NCBI RefSeq assembly: GCF_013408655.1
Contig: NZ_JACCBP010000001.1
Location: forward strand, 992,001 to 1,056,000
Length of the DNA stretch: 64,000 nt
Direction: 5' to 3'
DNA from: Pigmentiphaga litoralis
Lineage (GTDB): Bacteria > Pseudomonadota > Gammaproteobacteria > Burkholderiales > Burkholderiaceae_B
The position numbers and the translations under genes were made by a program. Shown piece by piece: positions 17,842 through 26,235 of the stretch (the first letter of the stretch is position 1; every line of letters begins with the position of its first letter). Below the pieces are notes generated by a model. It searched no databases, had not been told where the DNA came from, and saw nothing but the letters and a program-made list of their open reading frames with translations.

Positions 17842-17880
17842 GGACGGGTTGGAGGGCGTGCATGGCCAACCCGTCCTTTT
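17842..17880 (+). terminator. Rho-independent terminator after the Bug-SDR-ALDH operon
   Basis: GGACGGGTTGG (17842-17852) and CCAACCCGTCC (17866-17876) form a perfect 11-bp stem with a 13-base loop, followed by TTTT. It lies 12 bases after the aldehyde dehydrogenase stop. Confidence 0.9.
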
Positions 17881-17895
17881 ACGTATCAACGTGAG

Positions 17896-17915
17896 TTGAC
17901 ATAATATACATTATG
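17896..17915. promoter_or_regulatory. AT-rich palindrome overlapping a TTGACA box
   Basis: CATAAT (17900-17905) and ATTATG (17910-17915) are perfect inverted repeats around ATAC. A consensus -35 TTGACA (17896-17901) runs into the left arm. The combination looks like an operator overlaid on a promoter. Which gene and regulator it serves is not evident; the next gene starts 260 bases downstream. Confidence 0.4.
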
Positions 17916-18069
17916 CGAGTTATGAAGTTGCGCGTGTGGGGCGGTGCCGATGGCGTCTTTCGTCCGCTATCTGGGCAAGCGCGGCGCGCTGCCCATCCAG
18001 GAGGCTGAACGCCTGGTGAACCGTACGGTTGAGCCCGCCGACCGGGCATAATGAACGCCACGCACCCGC

Positions 18070-18098
18070 CGTCGAATCACGCCGATTCCGATTCGACG
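18070..18098. repeat. 9-bp inverted repeat upstream of the oxygenase gene
   Basis: CGTCGAATC (18070-18078) and GATTCGACG (18090-18098) are perfect inverted arms with an 11-base loop. No T run follows, so a protein site or a leader hairpin is more likely than a terminator. Confidence 0.4.
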
Positions 18099-18174
18099 AC
18101 GCACTCAGGACGCTAGCTGATCTTGGCTATCGACAGGTCGCCGTACCGCCCGATCGCCAGGAAGTCCTCGTCTT

Positions 18175-18843
18175 ATGTCGTCCGTGTGTCCGCTTGCCGC
18201 GGGTATCGCCGTGTCTGCGCCCGTGCCCGCGCCTTTGTGCCCCTCCGGGATCCTGCTTGCCGCGACGCTGGATCACCTGGCCGATCATGGCTGGGCCGAC
18301 CAGCCCCTGTTTTTGCCCTCCTTGCTCACAGCCGAGCTTGCCGCCGAATGCCGCCAGCGCGCGGATGACGGCAGCTTCCGGCCGGCTGGCGTGGGGATCG
18401 GCTCGGCGCGCGTGACGGTGCCGACCTTGCGGGGCGACCGGATTCTTTGGCTGGAACGGGGACTGTCGCCTGCCTGCGATGCGTATATGCAGGTCATGGA
18501 CGGCGTGCGTGATGCGTTGAATGGCCAGTTCTTTCTGGGTCTGCGAGACTACGAAACGCACTTTGCCTGCTACGCGCCGGGCGCGGGATACGTGCGGCAC
18601 CTGGATCGATTCCGGGACAACGATGCGCGGGTGGTGTCGGCTGTGCTGTATCTGAACGAAGGATGGTCGCTGGCGGATGGCGGCGCGCTGCGGCTGCATC
18701 CGCCGGGGTCGGCATCGATCGATGTGCAGCCCGATGCCGGACGGCTGGTTTTGTTCATGTCCGCCGACATGCCGCATGAAGTGCTGCCGTCCACCCGTGA
18801 CCGCCTGTCGTTGGCCGGCTGGTTCCGCCAGGCGCCCAAGTAA
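18175..18843 (+). CDS. 2-oxoglutarate/Fe(II)-dependent oxygenase (prolyl hydroxylase-like)
   Basis: The 222-residue protein has the double-stranded beta-helix iron site of the PHD2/SM-20-like group: His142 and Asp144 (RHLDRF), His201 (MPHEVLPS) and an Arg near 208-210 for 2-oxoglutarate, with ARVVSAVLYLNEGW and LVLFMSADMPHEV as the flanking strands. Family members hydroxylate prolines in proteins such as EF-Tu or in peptides. ATG 18175 is the first start in frame with homology; the first 25 residues are not conserved, so a later start is possible. The gene stands alone. Confidence 0.85.
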   Translation: MSSVCPLAAGIAVSAPVPAPLCPSGILLAATLDHLADHGWADQPLFLPSLLTAELAAECRQRADDGSFRPAGVGIGSARVTVPTLRGDRILWLERGLSPACDAYMQVMDGVRDALNGQFFLGLRDYETHFACYAPGAGYVRHLDRFRDNDARVVSAVLYLNEGWSLADGGALRLHPPGSASIDVQPDAGRLVLFMSADMPHEVLPSTRDRLSLAGWFRQAPK

Positions 18844-18895
18844 TGGCCGGCTGAAACAGCGGCGCCCACGGCCCGCCCGCGTGCAGGCCGACCCG

Positions 18896-19441
18896 TCAGA
18901 TCGGTTTGAGCGCGCGGTGCGGCAAGGGCGGCAAGGTGACGGCTATCGGGTCGCCGGCATGAACTTCACCGCCCTGCAGCACGATGCTCATGACGCCGGC
19001 CTTGCGGATCACTTTCCCGTTTTCATCCGTCGTTTTGACCTGCGCCAGCAGGCCCGGCATGAAACGTTCGATCCAGACGCACGGGTTGCGCATGGCCGTG
19101 AGTTCCAGCACGACGTCGTTGCCGATGGCCAGCCGCGTGCCAACTGGCAGGTCTGCCAGGGTCATGCCTCGAGTCGTGATGTTTTCGCCCAACTGCCCGG
19201 CCGTGACCGGAAAGCCGGCCGCCTGCAGCGTGTCGTGCAGTTCGTCCGGGATCAGGTGGACCTGGCACAAATTGGGGGCGGTCGGATCGCGCTTGACGTG
19301 AAACCGGTGTTTGACGGTCACGCCCATGTGCGCGTCCCCTTCCACGCCCAGGCCTTCCAGGACACGGATGCTGAACTGGGTGGTCTTGCTGAAGCTATGG
19401 GTCGGGCTGAGATGGACGGCGTGAACGACAGCACCCATCAT
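18896..19441 (-). CDS. MOSC domain protein
   Basis: The 181-residue protein is a single MOSC domain, related to the C-terminal sulfur-carrier domain of molybdenum-cofactor sulfurase. Features are GVEGDAHMG near 32-40, QVHLIPDEL near 60, GQLGENITTRGM near 82-93, and the conserved Cys121 in MRNPCVWIE, which would carry sulfur. It may act in reductive handling of N-hydroxylated compounds or in sulfur transfer; no substrate is evident. Its start overlaps the stop of the upstream HAD gene (TGATG), so the two are co-translated. Confidence 0.88.
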   Translation of the reverse strand: MMGAVVHAVHLSPTHSFSKTTQFSIRVLEGLGVEGDAHMGVTVKHRFHVKRDPTAPNLCQVHLIPDELHDTLQAAGFPVTAGQLGENITTRGMTLADLPVGTRLAIGNDVVLELTAMRNPCVWIERFMPGLLAQVKTTDENGKVIRKAGVMSIVLQGGEVHAGDPIAVTLPPLPHRALKPI

Positions 19442-20172
19442 CAGACCCCGAACGCCGTCGCCAACGCGCCAAAGTCATCGACGATCACCTCCCAATCCTG
19501 CGCGGCCGCAAGATCGGTGGTCTGGTTCGGGCCATGTTCGGTCGGGCGCTTTACGAACGCGGTGCGGTAACCGCAGGCGCGTGCGGCAGCCAGATCGCCG
19601 TTGTGCGCGGCGACCAGGCACATTTGCGAGGGGTCGAGTCCCAGCACATCGGCCGTGCGCAGGTAGGCTTCGGGCGCCGGCTTATACGCCTGGGCCACTT
19701 CGGCGCCCAGAATGGCATCCCACGGCAGACCGCCCTGCTTCGCCATGTCCAGCATCAGCCGGATGTTGCCGTTGGACAGCGGCGCGATGATGTAGCGGCT
19801 TTTGAGGCGCCTCAGTCCGGCGACCGAATCGGGCCACGGCGCCAGTGCGTGCCACGCCAGATTCAGCGTGTTCAGCGCGTCGTCGGCAACGTCTTTTCGC
19901 TGGATGCCGAAGTCCGGCAGGATGGCCTCCAGGTTCTCGCGATGCAGCACGTCCAGCCGCACGAAGGGCCGCTTGCCTTGGCGCACATCGGCCATGGCGG
20001 GCGCATAGCGCTTGCGCCAGGCATCGGCAAATGCGTACGGATCGGCGGACGCCTGACCCTGGGCGGCCAGAAAAGTCGCCGCCTGGGCCGCCACGCCGCT
20101 ACGCCAATCCACCACGGTTCCAAAAACATCGAACACCAACGCCTGCACAGTGGCGAGCGGGGAATGGGGCAT
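19441..20172 (-). CDS. Haloacid dehalogenase-like hydrolase, type II
   Basis: The 243-residue HAD protein has motif I VFDVFGTVVDW with nucleophile Asp15, motif II LSNGN, motif III Lys in AYKPAPEAYLR, and motif IV VAAHNGDLAAARACG. Motif IV with HN rather than DD is typical of the L-2-haloacid dehalogenase branch. True dehalogenase activity is plausible but not certain; many members are phosphatases or have unknown substrates. AAGGAG precedes the start. It is co-translated with the MOSC protein. Confidence 0.85.
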   Translation of the reverse strand: MPHSPLATVQALVFDVFGTVVDWRSGVAAQAATFLAAQGQASADPYAFADAWRKRYAPAMADVRQGKRPFVRLDVLHRENLEAILPDFGIQRKDVADDALNTLNLAWHALAPWPDSVAGLRRLKSRYIIAPLSNGNIRLMLDMAKQGGLPWDAILGAEVAQAYKPAPEAYLRTADVLGLDPSQMCLVAAHNGDLAAARACGYRTAFVKRPTEHGPNQTTDLAAAQDWEVIVDDFGALATAFGV

Positions 20173-20348
20173 GGCAGATCTCCTTGCGTGGGGTAAGACG
20201 TAAGCGTCAGTCCGACATCATAGGGCCTGACGACTGCGGGGCAGCCTCGGCGCGGACGGGGTTTCATGCTTAAATTCCCGGCAGCCCGGTCCGGGGGCCC
20301 TGCTGCTGTCGTTCCTCCCCCACCCTCCTCCTTTTTTCCTTGCCGCCC

Positions 20349-21059
20349 ATGGAATCGCCTGTTGCCGCCGCACCCCGCACCCGGAATCGCCCGGGCCGCG
20401 CCCGCATCCTGGCCGCGATCCGCGACGCCGCGATCATTGAATTCAGTCAGCACGGGTTCAAGGGCGCGTCGACGCAGGCGATCGCGCAGCGCGCCGGGCT
20501 GACCAAACCGCAACTGCATTACTACATCGCCGGCAAGGACGAGCTGTACCAGCAACTGCTGCGTGAAGTGCTGGCAGGATGGTCCAACGTGTTCGTGGTC
20601 GACGGCCAGGAAGACGATCCGCGCGCCGTGCTGGTCCGGTACATTCGCGAAAAGGTGGATTATTCGCTCGACAATCCGATGTTGTCCCGACTGTTCACCC
20701 GCGAGCTGCTGGATGGCGGTCCCAACCTGGGCAGCTATTGGCCGGTCGCGTTGGCGTCGACACAGACCAAGATCGACCTGATCGAGCGCTGGGTGGCCGA
20801 AGGCAAGCTGCGCGCGCTGGACGCGCGCCTGCTGCTGATGCACATCTGGGCCATGACGCAGCATTACGCCGATTACGCGCTGCAAGTGCGGGTGATGCTG
20901 CAGGCGACAGGGCACGCCGAAGACGATGTGGCGAGTGATGCCGAAGGTGACGTCAGCCGGTCGGACCCGCCGGATAGGTCTCTTCCCCTGCCCCGCGATA
21001 CGGTCGTGCGCGAAATCACTAATCTGGTGCTGCTCGGCTGCGGCCTCGCACCGCTGTAG
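20349..21059 (+). CDS. TetR family transcriptional regulator (RutR-like)
   Basis: The 236-residue regulator has the DNA-binding domain near residues 20-62: ARILAAIRDAAIIEFSQHGF, GASTQAIAQRAGLTKPQLHY, YIAGKDELYQQLL. The C-terminal region DYSLDNPMLSRLFTRELLDG resembles RutR-type regulators, which sense pyrimidines or other small molecules. No ribosome-binding site is visible ahead of ATG 20349 (the leader is C/T-rich). A near-perfect palindrome follows this gene, in front of the oxidase gene, and is the probable operator. The C-terminal stretch around residues 195-220 is a low-complexity acidic insertion. Confidence 0.85.
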   Translation: MESPVAAAPRTRNRPGRARILAAIRDAAIIEFSQHGFKGASTQAIAQRAGLTKPQLHYYIAGKDELYQQLLREVLAGWSNVFVVDGQEDDPRAVLVRYIREKVDYSLDNPMLSRLFTRELLDGGPNLGSYWPVALASTQTKIDLIERWVAEGKLRALDARLLLMHIWAMTQHYADYALQVRVMLQATGHAEDDVASDAEGDVSRSDPPDRSLPLPRDTVVREITNLVLLGCGLAPL

Positions 21060-21134
21060 CGCACCTGCGGGCCGTGCGAGGCCCGTGGCCCCGACGACAG
21101 CAGCAAGGCCTAGGATGGCACGGCGATTGCTTAA

Positions 21135-21152
21135 TTTGACCGAACGATCAAA
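21135..21152. promoter_or_regulatory. Probable TetR operator ahead of the FAD oxidase operon
   Basis: TTTGACCG-AA-CGATCAAA is an 18-bp inverted repeat with one mismatched pair, resembling the TTGACCA-type sites of RutR-like regulators. A third half-site, CGGTCA, follows at 21158-21163. It lies 64 bases upstream of the oxidase start and directly after the TetR gene. Confidence 0.62.
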
Positions 21153-21215
21153 TCAATCGGTCAGCGTTGCTCAGCCCAGGGTTGACCGCATGACCGGACC
21201 TGTCCAGGAACCGCC

Positions 21216-22682
21216 ATGCCCGCAGATTCGTCCGCCTCACAGTCGCCCGCCTTCCGTACGATGCCCGTCGATGCGTCCCCCGTCGGCGCGTCCGCCTTCG
21301 ATACGTCCGCCGTTGCCGCATCCGCCGCGGCCCTCCCCGGCTTGATCCCCGATCTGGATTGGGTCACCGACACGTCCCGGGTCGCTCGCCTGTCGCAGGA
21401 TTTTGCGTGGTTCAGCCCGGTGCTGAAGCGGCAACTGGCCGACAAAAGCGCCGACATCGCTGTGCGGCCCCGGACCGAAGACGAACTGCGCAGGGTGGTC
21501 GCGGCATGCGCGGCGGCCAATGTGCCGATCACGATCCGCGGCAGCGGCACCGGCAATTACGGCCAGGCGATTCCCTTGCATGGCGGCGTCGTGCTCGACA
21601 TGAGCGGCTACAACGGCTTTTGCTGGGCGCGCAATGGTGTCGGCCGCGCGCAGGCCGGCATCCGTCTGGCGCAATTTGACGAATACGCCCGCAAGTCCGG
21701 CCTGGAATTGCGCTGGCTGCCGTCCACCTTCCGCAGCGCGACGCTGGGCGGCCTGTTTGGCGGCGGATTTGGCGGTGCCGGGTCCATCACCTACGGCCCG
21801 CTGGCTGCGCCGGGCAATGTGCTCGGCATCAAGGTCATGACCGTGGAAGCCGAACCGCGCATCCTGGAATTGCGCGGCGCCGACGCCATGCTGCTGCATC
21901 ACGCCTACGGCACGAACGGCATCGTGCTGGAAGTGGAAGTCGCCCTTGCCCCGGTGCAGTCCTGGATGGAATGCGTGGCGGTGTTCGACGGCTTTGATGA
22001 AGCCGTCGACTTTGCTGCCGCCGTGGCATCGGGGCCGGGCATGATCAAGAAGGAAATCTGCCTGCTGGCCGCGCCCATCCCCAGCTACATGACGGCGTTG
22101 GCCGATCACCTGCCTGACGGCTGCCACGCCGTGCTGCTGGTGCTGGCCGAATCATCGGAGCCGGGCATGCTGGGTCTGCTTGACGCATTTGGCGGTCGCA
22201 TTACCTATCGCAAGTCGGCTGAAGACGTCATCGAATCCCGCAAGACCCTGATCGAATTCACGTGGAACCACACCACGCTGCACGCCATGAAGATCGACAA
22301 GTCGCTGACCTACATCCAGAGCGCGTTCGACCCGACACGTTATGTGCAGCAGATCAAGGACATCCACCGCGAACTGGACGGCGAGGTATTGATGCACCTG
22401 GAGTTCTTGCGGACCAAGGAAGGCGCGATCAATTGCAGCGGGCTGCAGCTGATCCGCTTTTCGACCGAGGAACGTCTGCAGGAACTGATGCAGATGCATC
22501 GCGATCGCGGAGTGCACATCAACAATCCGCATGTGTATGTGGTCGAGGATGGCAAGCAGGGCAAGCCGAACCCGGCCGTGCTGGCGAAGAAGGCGGACTT
22601 CGATCCGCAAGGATTGCTGAACCCGGGCAAGTTGCGGGCGTGGGAACAGCGCGCGACGCTGCTGGCGGAAGGTGCCATCTGA
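21216..22682 (+). CDS. FAD-binding (PCMH/VAO-type) oxidase
   Basis: The 488-residue flavoprotein has the p-cresol methylhydroxylase-type FAD domain at about residues 80-260: DIAVRPRTEDELRRVVAACA, PITIRGSGTGNYGQAIPL, then GGLFGGGFGGAGSITYGPLA and a tract ending in GTNGIVLEVEVALAP. Glycolate and D-lactate oxidase subunits and many secondary-metabolite oxidases share this fold. The C-terminal half has no iron-sulfur cysteines. The first 45 residues are Ser/Ala-rich and poorly conserved, so the true start might be Met16 (21261). The CocE-type hydrolase follows after two bases, indicating one transcript. Confidence 0.8.
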   Translation: MPADSSASQSPAFRTMPVDASPVGASAFDTSAVAASAAALPGLIPDLDWVTDTSRVARLSQDFAWFSPVLKRQLADKSADIAVRPRTEDELRRVVAACAAANVPITIRGSGTGNYGQAIPLHGGVVLDMSGYNGFCWARNGVGRAQAGIRLAQFDEYARKSGLELRWLPSTFRSATLGGLFGGGFGGAGSITYGPLAAPGNVLGIKVMTVEAEPRILELRGADAMLLHHAYGTNGIVLEVEVALAPVQSWMECVAVFDGFDEAVDFAAAVASGPGMIKKEICLLAAPIPSYMTALADHLPDGCHAVLLVLAESSEPGMLGLLDAFGGRITYRKSAEDVIESRKTLIEFTWNHTTLHAMKIDKSLTYIQSAFDPTRYVQQIKDIHRELDGEVLMHLEFLRTKEGAINCSGLQLIRFSTEERLQELMQMHRDRGVHINNPHVYVVEDGKQGKPNPAVLAKKADFDPQGLLNPGKLRAWEQRATLLAEGAI

Positions 22683-22684
22683 CC

Positions 22685-24427
22685 ATGTCCATGCTGCCCG
22701 TTCTGCCCGCCCGCACCCTGTCCATGACCACGCGCGACGGCGTGCGTCTGGACGCCGATGTATGGCAGCCCGCCACCGGCGGCCCCTACCCCGTCCTGTT
22801 GATGCGGCAAGCGTATGGACGCGGCGTGGCGTCCACCGTCTGCTATGCCCACCCGGCCTGGTATGCCGCGCATGGCTACGTCGTTGTGATCCAGGACATC
22901 CGCGGCCGCGGCACGTCCGAAGGCTTCTTCCGCATTGGTGAACATGAACGCGAAGACGGCATCGACACCATCGCCTGGGCTGCCCAGCTGCCAGGCACCA
23001 CGGGCACCGTCGGCATGTACGGCTTTTCGTACCAGGCCTTCAACCAGCTGATCCTGGCGGGCGACGACTGCCCTGCCCTCAAAGCCATTGCCCCAGCCAT
23101 GGGTCCCTGGCAAGGCCGCGAAGGGTGGAGCCATGTGAACGGCGCGCTGCGGCTGCAGGGCTCGCTGGGCTGGGCGACGCAGCTGGCGGCCGACACGGCG
23201 CGGCATGAAGGCATGACGCAGGCCTTTACCGAATTGATGGCCGCCTCGCGCGGGCTGCCGCTGTACGAAACGGTGCAGGCCCGGCCCGCGTATATGGAGC
23301 GGCATCGCGAGATCAGTCACTACCATCGGTGGATCGACACGCCGGCGGAGGATCCCTATTGGACGGGGCTATCCGCCGCGGCCCGCCTGCCGGAGATCGC
23401 GGCGCGCAAGCTGCCCATGTTGTTCATTGGCGGGTGGTACGACACATTTCTGGAACCCACGATTGAAGGCTTTCGCGCCGTCGCCAGTGCCGGCGTGCCG
23501 TCGCGGCTGGTCGTCGGGCCCTGGCTGCATTTTCCGTGGGTGCGCAAGGTGGGCGGCACGGACTTTGGACCGGCGGCCGATGGCGGCATGGATGAACTGC
23601 AAGTGCAATGGTTCGACCGGTGGCTGAAAGGCGCGGACAACGGCGTGGACCAGGCGAAGCCGATGCGCCTGTTCGACCTGGGCAGCAAAGCGTGGCGCGA
23701 GTTTGACGCGTGGCCTGATGCGCCGGTGGATTGGGTGCTGTCGACGTCAGGCAAGGCGTCGATCGACTCGGCCGATGGCAAGCTGCTTCGGGCGGAACCG
23801 ATGGCTTTTGCTGTAGAAGCAATAGCGGGTGCTGACGTGCAGAGTGCTGAGGCCGCTTCCTGGATGGAGTCGGCGGCGGCATCGACAGCGGCACGGACCT
23901 CGGGGCCAACCACCGCCTATGTCGCCCACGATCCCTGGCGGCCGGTGCCTGCGTTTGGCGGCGCCTTTGGCGTGCCGAACGGACCCGCGGACCGATCCGG
24001 CATCGATGCGCGCGGCGACGTGCTGACGTTCACGACCGCGCCGCTGCCCTCCCCGTTGACGCTCGCCGGCGACGTCGTCGCGCGCCTGACCGTCACCAGC
24101 GACCGGCCGTCGTTCGACGTGTCATGCGTGCTGTCCCGGGTGACGCCTTCGGGCCAGTCGATTGCGTTGACGGACGGCTATCGGCACTTCCGGACGCCAC
24201 CCGCGGATCCGCTGGTGGACGTGACGATGCAGTCGACATGCGTCACCGTGGCCGCAGGCGAGTCGCTGCGCCTATCCATTGCGGCATCCGCGTTCCCGGC
24301 CTATCCGGTCAACCCGGGCACCGGAGAAGATCCGACACGCGCCGCGTCCATCGACGCACAGGTCATCACGCTGGGGATCGCATGTGGAGGCGGCGCGACG
24401 TCGGTGTTGCGGGTGTCGAGGGCATAA
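22685..24427 (+). CDS. CocE/NonD family hydrolase (X-Pro dipeptidyl-peptidase fold)
   Basis: The 580-residue protein is an alpha/beta hydrolase with a C-terminal jelly-roll domain. The triad is visible: Ser115 in MYGFSYQAF, Asp253 in GGWYDTF, His282 in GPWLHFPW. The N-terminal TTRDGVRLDADVWQPA is the family start. Family enzymes cleave esters (cocaine esterase), amides or acyl groups (glutaryl-7-ACA acylase). It probably opens an ester or amide whose product or precursor the adjacent oxidase handles. A roughly 35-residue Ala/Ser-rich insert lies near residues 375-415, between the hydrolase and jelly-roll domains. Confidence 0.88.
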   Translation: MSMLPVLPARTLSMTTRDGVRLDADVWQPATGGPYPVLLMRQAYGRGVASTVCYAHPAWYAAHGYVVVIQDIRGRGTSEGFFRIGEHEREDGIDTIAWAAQLPGTTGTVGMYGFSYQAFNQLILAGDDCPALKAIAPAMGPWQGREGWSHVNGALRLQGSLGWATQLAADTARHEGMTQAFTELMAASRGLPLYETVQARPAYMERHREISHYHRWIDTPAEDPYWTGLSAAARLPEIAARKLPMLFIGGWYDTFLEPTIEGFRAVASAGVPSRLVVGPWLHFPWVRKVGGTDFGPAADGGMDELQVQWFDRWLKGADNGVDQAKPMRLFDLGSKAWREFDAWPDAPVDWVLSTSGKASIDSADGKLLRAEPMAFAVEAIAGADVQSAEAASWMESAAASTAARTSGPTTAYVAHDPWRPVPAFGGAFGVPNGPADRSGIDARGDVLTFTTAPLPSPLTLAGDVVARLTVTSDRPSFDVSCVLSRVTPSGQSIALTDGYRHFRTPPADPLVDVTMQSTCVTVAAGESLRLSIAASAFPAYPVNPGTGEDPTRAASIDAQVITLGIACGGGATSVLRVSRA

Positions 24428-24432
24428 GCGAA

Positions 24433-26235
24433 TCAATGTTTGCCGGCATGCTCCGGATCCCCCCGCAGCATGCCGGCGAAACGATGCACATGCTGGAGCC
24501 CTTCGGCCACCAGGGTCATGCCGACCAACTCCGCGATGGGCAGCATGCCGATGCGGTAATGCGCTTGCAGAAACATAATCATGCCCGCCGCGATCGCCGC
24601 CTGCAGCAGGATGCGCACGACCCATCCCAGCACCTTGACCATCGCATGGGCGACGCGATCGCAGACCGACGTCGGCAGCGCGCCGTTATCCCCGGTCAGC
24701 AGATAGACCCACACACGGCGCCCAGCTCCGCGATGACTGTCTGCAGGCCCGCCACCGGCGTAATTTCTTGCCCAGCCGGCTGCCCCGATCCGCAGCCATC
24801 GCCAGCCTTGATGCACCCCGAACACGATGCAGATCACCAGCAGACCGGGTACCCACAGATGCGTCGATGGCAGCAGACTCCAGGACTCGTCCAGCCGGTA
24901 CTGGTCCCCATAGGTGAGCAGATTGTCGAGCGCCATCGCATGCTGGTAGACGCCGGGCAGCGTTCCATGCACTGGCGTTTCGATCAGGTCGTTGTAGCCG
25001 GGGATCGCTGCGCCAACCAGGACATAACGGTCCCGGACAATCGCGGCCAGCTGGGCAGGTTCCATGCTGCCCACCTCCGCCATGGACAGGGTCTGATGAT
25101 AGGGACACGGCCGCGGCGGCGGCGTCCGTCCCACCAGGCGCTGCAGGAAGCCAGGGAACCACATCGACGCCGCTGAAGGTGTCAGCGTGCAATGGCGCCA
25201 CTCCCCGTCCGCAACCTGCCGCGCGGCGGCGTCGCCGGTGCGGATGGTGGCATTGTTGGCCGTCAGGGGCTCGGCAGGCGTAGCGCCCCACACCAGGGCC
25301 ATGGCCGGCGGCGCTGGCCCGACCTTGCTGAGGGCCAAGGCAGGCACCAGCGTCGGATTGCGGGGATCGGTGCCTGGCGCCCGTGTCACCGCCGTCGCCA
25401 TGGCGAACGCCGCGCTGCGGAACGCCGGCCGCGCCTGATCATTCGGGGGCTGGCTTTGCCATTCCTGATTGTGCAGGTAGCTGGCGACCGGATAGCTCCA
25501 CACCAGGCGGTCGACGGGATCCAGGCTGATGGAGGCGCCCACCAATTCAAAACAGGGATCCCGCGGCTGGTCACGTGACGCCTGCCGGTCGCGTACTGCC
25601 TGAAGGTCCGCACGCACCTGCAGTTGCCCGGTCGTGGGCGACGGGATGCCGGCCAGGAATATCGGCACCTTATGTTGATTCCTGATCCGACATAAGGTCT
25701 GGCCAAGTTCGCTCAGCGTGCGATCCACTCTTGCCTGTCCGAACGTGATGTCGACCAGGATGCCGGCAGGCAGGTTCTTGTCGTCTGGCACGAGGCGGTC
25801 CAGCCAGTCGGCATGCTCGCCATAGGTCAGCGGCCACGGCGACCGGTTGGCTGCCAGGAACTGACTGTCGTACAGCACCACCAGAATCCGGTTGCGGGCT
25901 GCCGAGTCGTACGCCAGTCCGCTGATCGGGGCTTGCCCTCGGGCAAAGTAGCGCGTGACGGCCAGGCTGCCGCCGTTGATCTGGCTGCCGAGCGCCAATA
26001 ACAGCAGCGAAATGACGACGAGCATGACGTAGGCGGTCACGAACTGAGTGGGCGTCCTGGCGGGCTCTGTTGCTTGCGGGATGGCATCGCGAAGCCAGCG
26101 ACCGAAGTGCGTGCAGACAATTCCGTCCTCCACGTGGCGGGGAAGCGCACCGGGCGGATCGAAGCCCGAGGGAACGCCGTCCACGGCGGCGCTTGCCCGG
26201 GCAGGCACCCCGTCAGCCGGATGCTCGGCGCTCAT
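24433..26235 (-). CDS. Stand-alone CHASE2 domain membrane protein
   Basis: The 600-residue protein has a 55-residue cytoplasmic N-terminus, a membrane helix (VTAYVMLVVISLLLLALGS), a CHASE2 sensory domain of about 350 residues outside the membrane (IRNQHKVPIFLAGIPSP; VLVGAAIPGYNDLIETPVHG, then LPGVYQHAMALDNLL), and three C-terminal helices (LWVPGLLVICIVFGV; LLQAAIAAGMIMFL; LPIAELVGMTLVAEGL). CHASE2 normally sits ahead of a cyclase, kinase or GGDEF output domain; none is present. It is the last gene of a three-gene operon, starting inside the M48 stop (ATGA). It may be a sensor for a partner or a structural envelope protein. Confidence 0.82.
   Translation of the reverse strand: MSAEHPADGVPARASAAVDGVPSGFDPPGALPRHVEDGIVCTHFGRWLRDAIPQATEPARTPTQFVTAYVMLVVISLLLLALGSQINGGSLAVTRYFARGQAPISGLAYDSAARNRILVVLYDSQFLAANRSPWPLTYGEHADWLDRLVPDDKNLPAGILVDITFGQARVDRTLSELGQTLCRIRNQHKVPIFLAGIPSPTTGQLQVRADLQAVRDRQASRDQPRDPCFELVGASISLDPVDRLVWSYPVASYLHNQEWQSQPPNDQARPAFRSAAFAMATAVTRAPGTDPRNPTLVPALALSKVGPAPPAMALVWGATPAEPLTANNATIRTGDAAARQVADGEWRHCTLTPSAASMWFPGFLQRLVGRTPPPRPCPYHQTLSMAEVGSMEPAQLAAIVRDRYVLVGAAIPGYNDLIETPVHGTLPGVYQHAMALDNLLTYGDQYRLDESWSLLPSTHLWVPGLLVICIVFGVHQGWRWLRIGAAGWARNYAGGGPADSHRGAGRRVWVYLLTGDNGALPTSVCDRVAHAMVKVLGWVVRILLQAAIAAGMIMFLQAHYRIGMLPIAELVGMTLVAEGLQHVHRFAGMLRGDPEHAGKH

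Larger units (their letters stand above)
17881..18174. other. Intergenic region with AT-rich palindrome, no convincing gene
   Basis: About 290 bases between the terminator and the oxygenase gene. The first 45 bases are unusually AT-rich for this chromosome and hold a palindrome (separate entry). Two tiny frames follow: ATG 17913, 31 codons, and GTG 17944 to TAA 18052 (35 residues, VPMASFVRYLGKRG at its start). I recognise neither and would not annotate them as genes; they could be the remnant of a lost gene. An inverted repeat at 18070-18098 lies downstream. Confidence 0.5.

Noticed and set aside
17913..18052. Two tiny frames after the AT-rich palindrome (ATG 17913; GTG 17944)
   Set aside because: 31 and 35 codons, no ribosome-binding site or homology that I can recognise.
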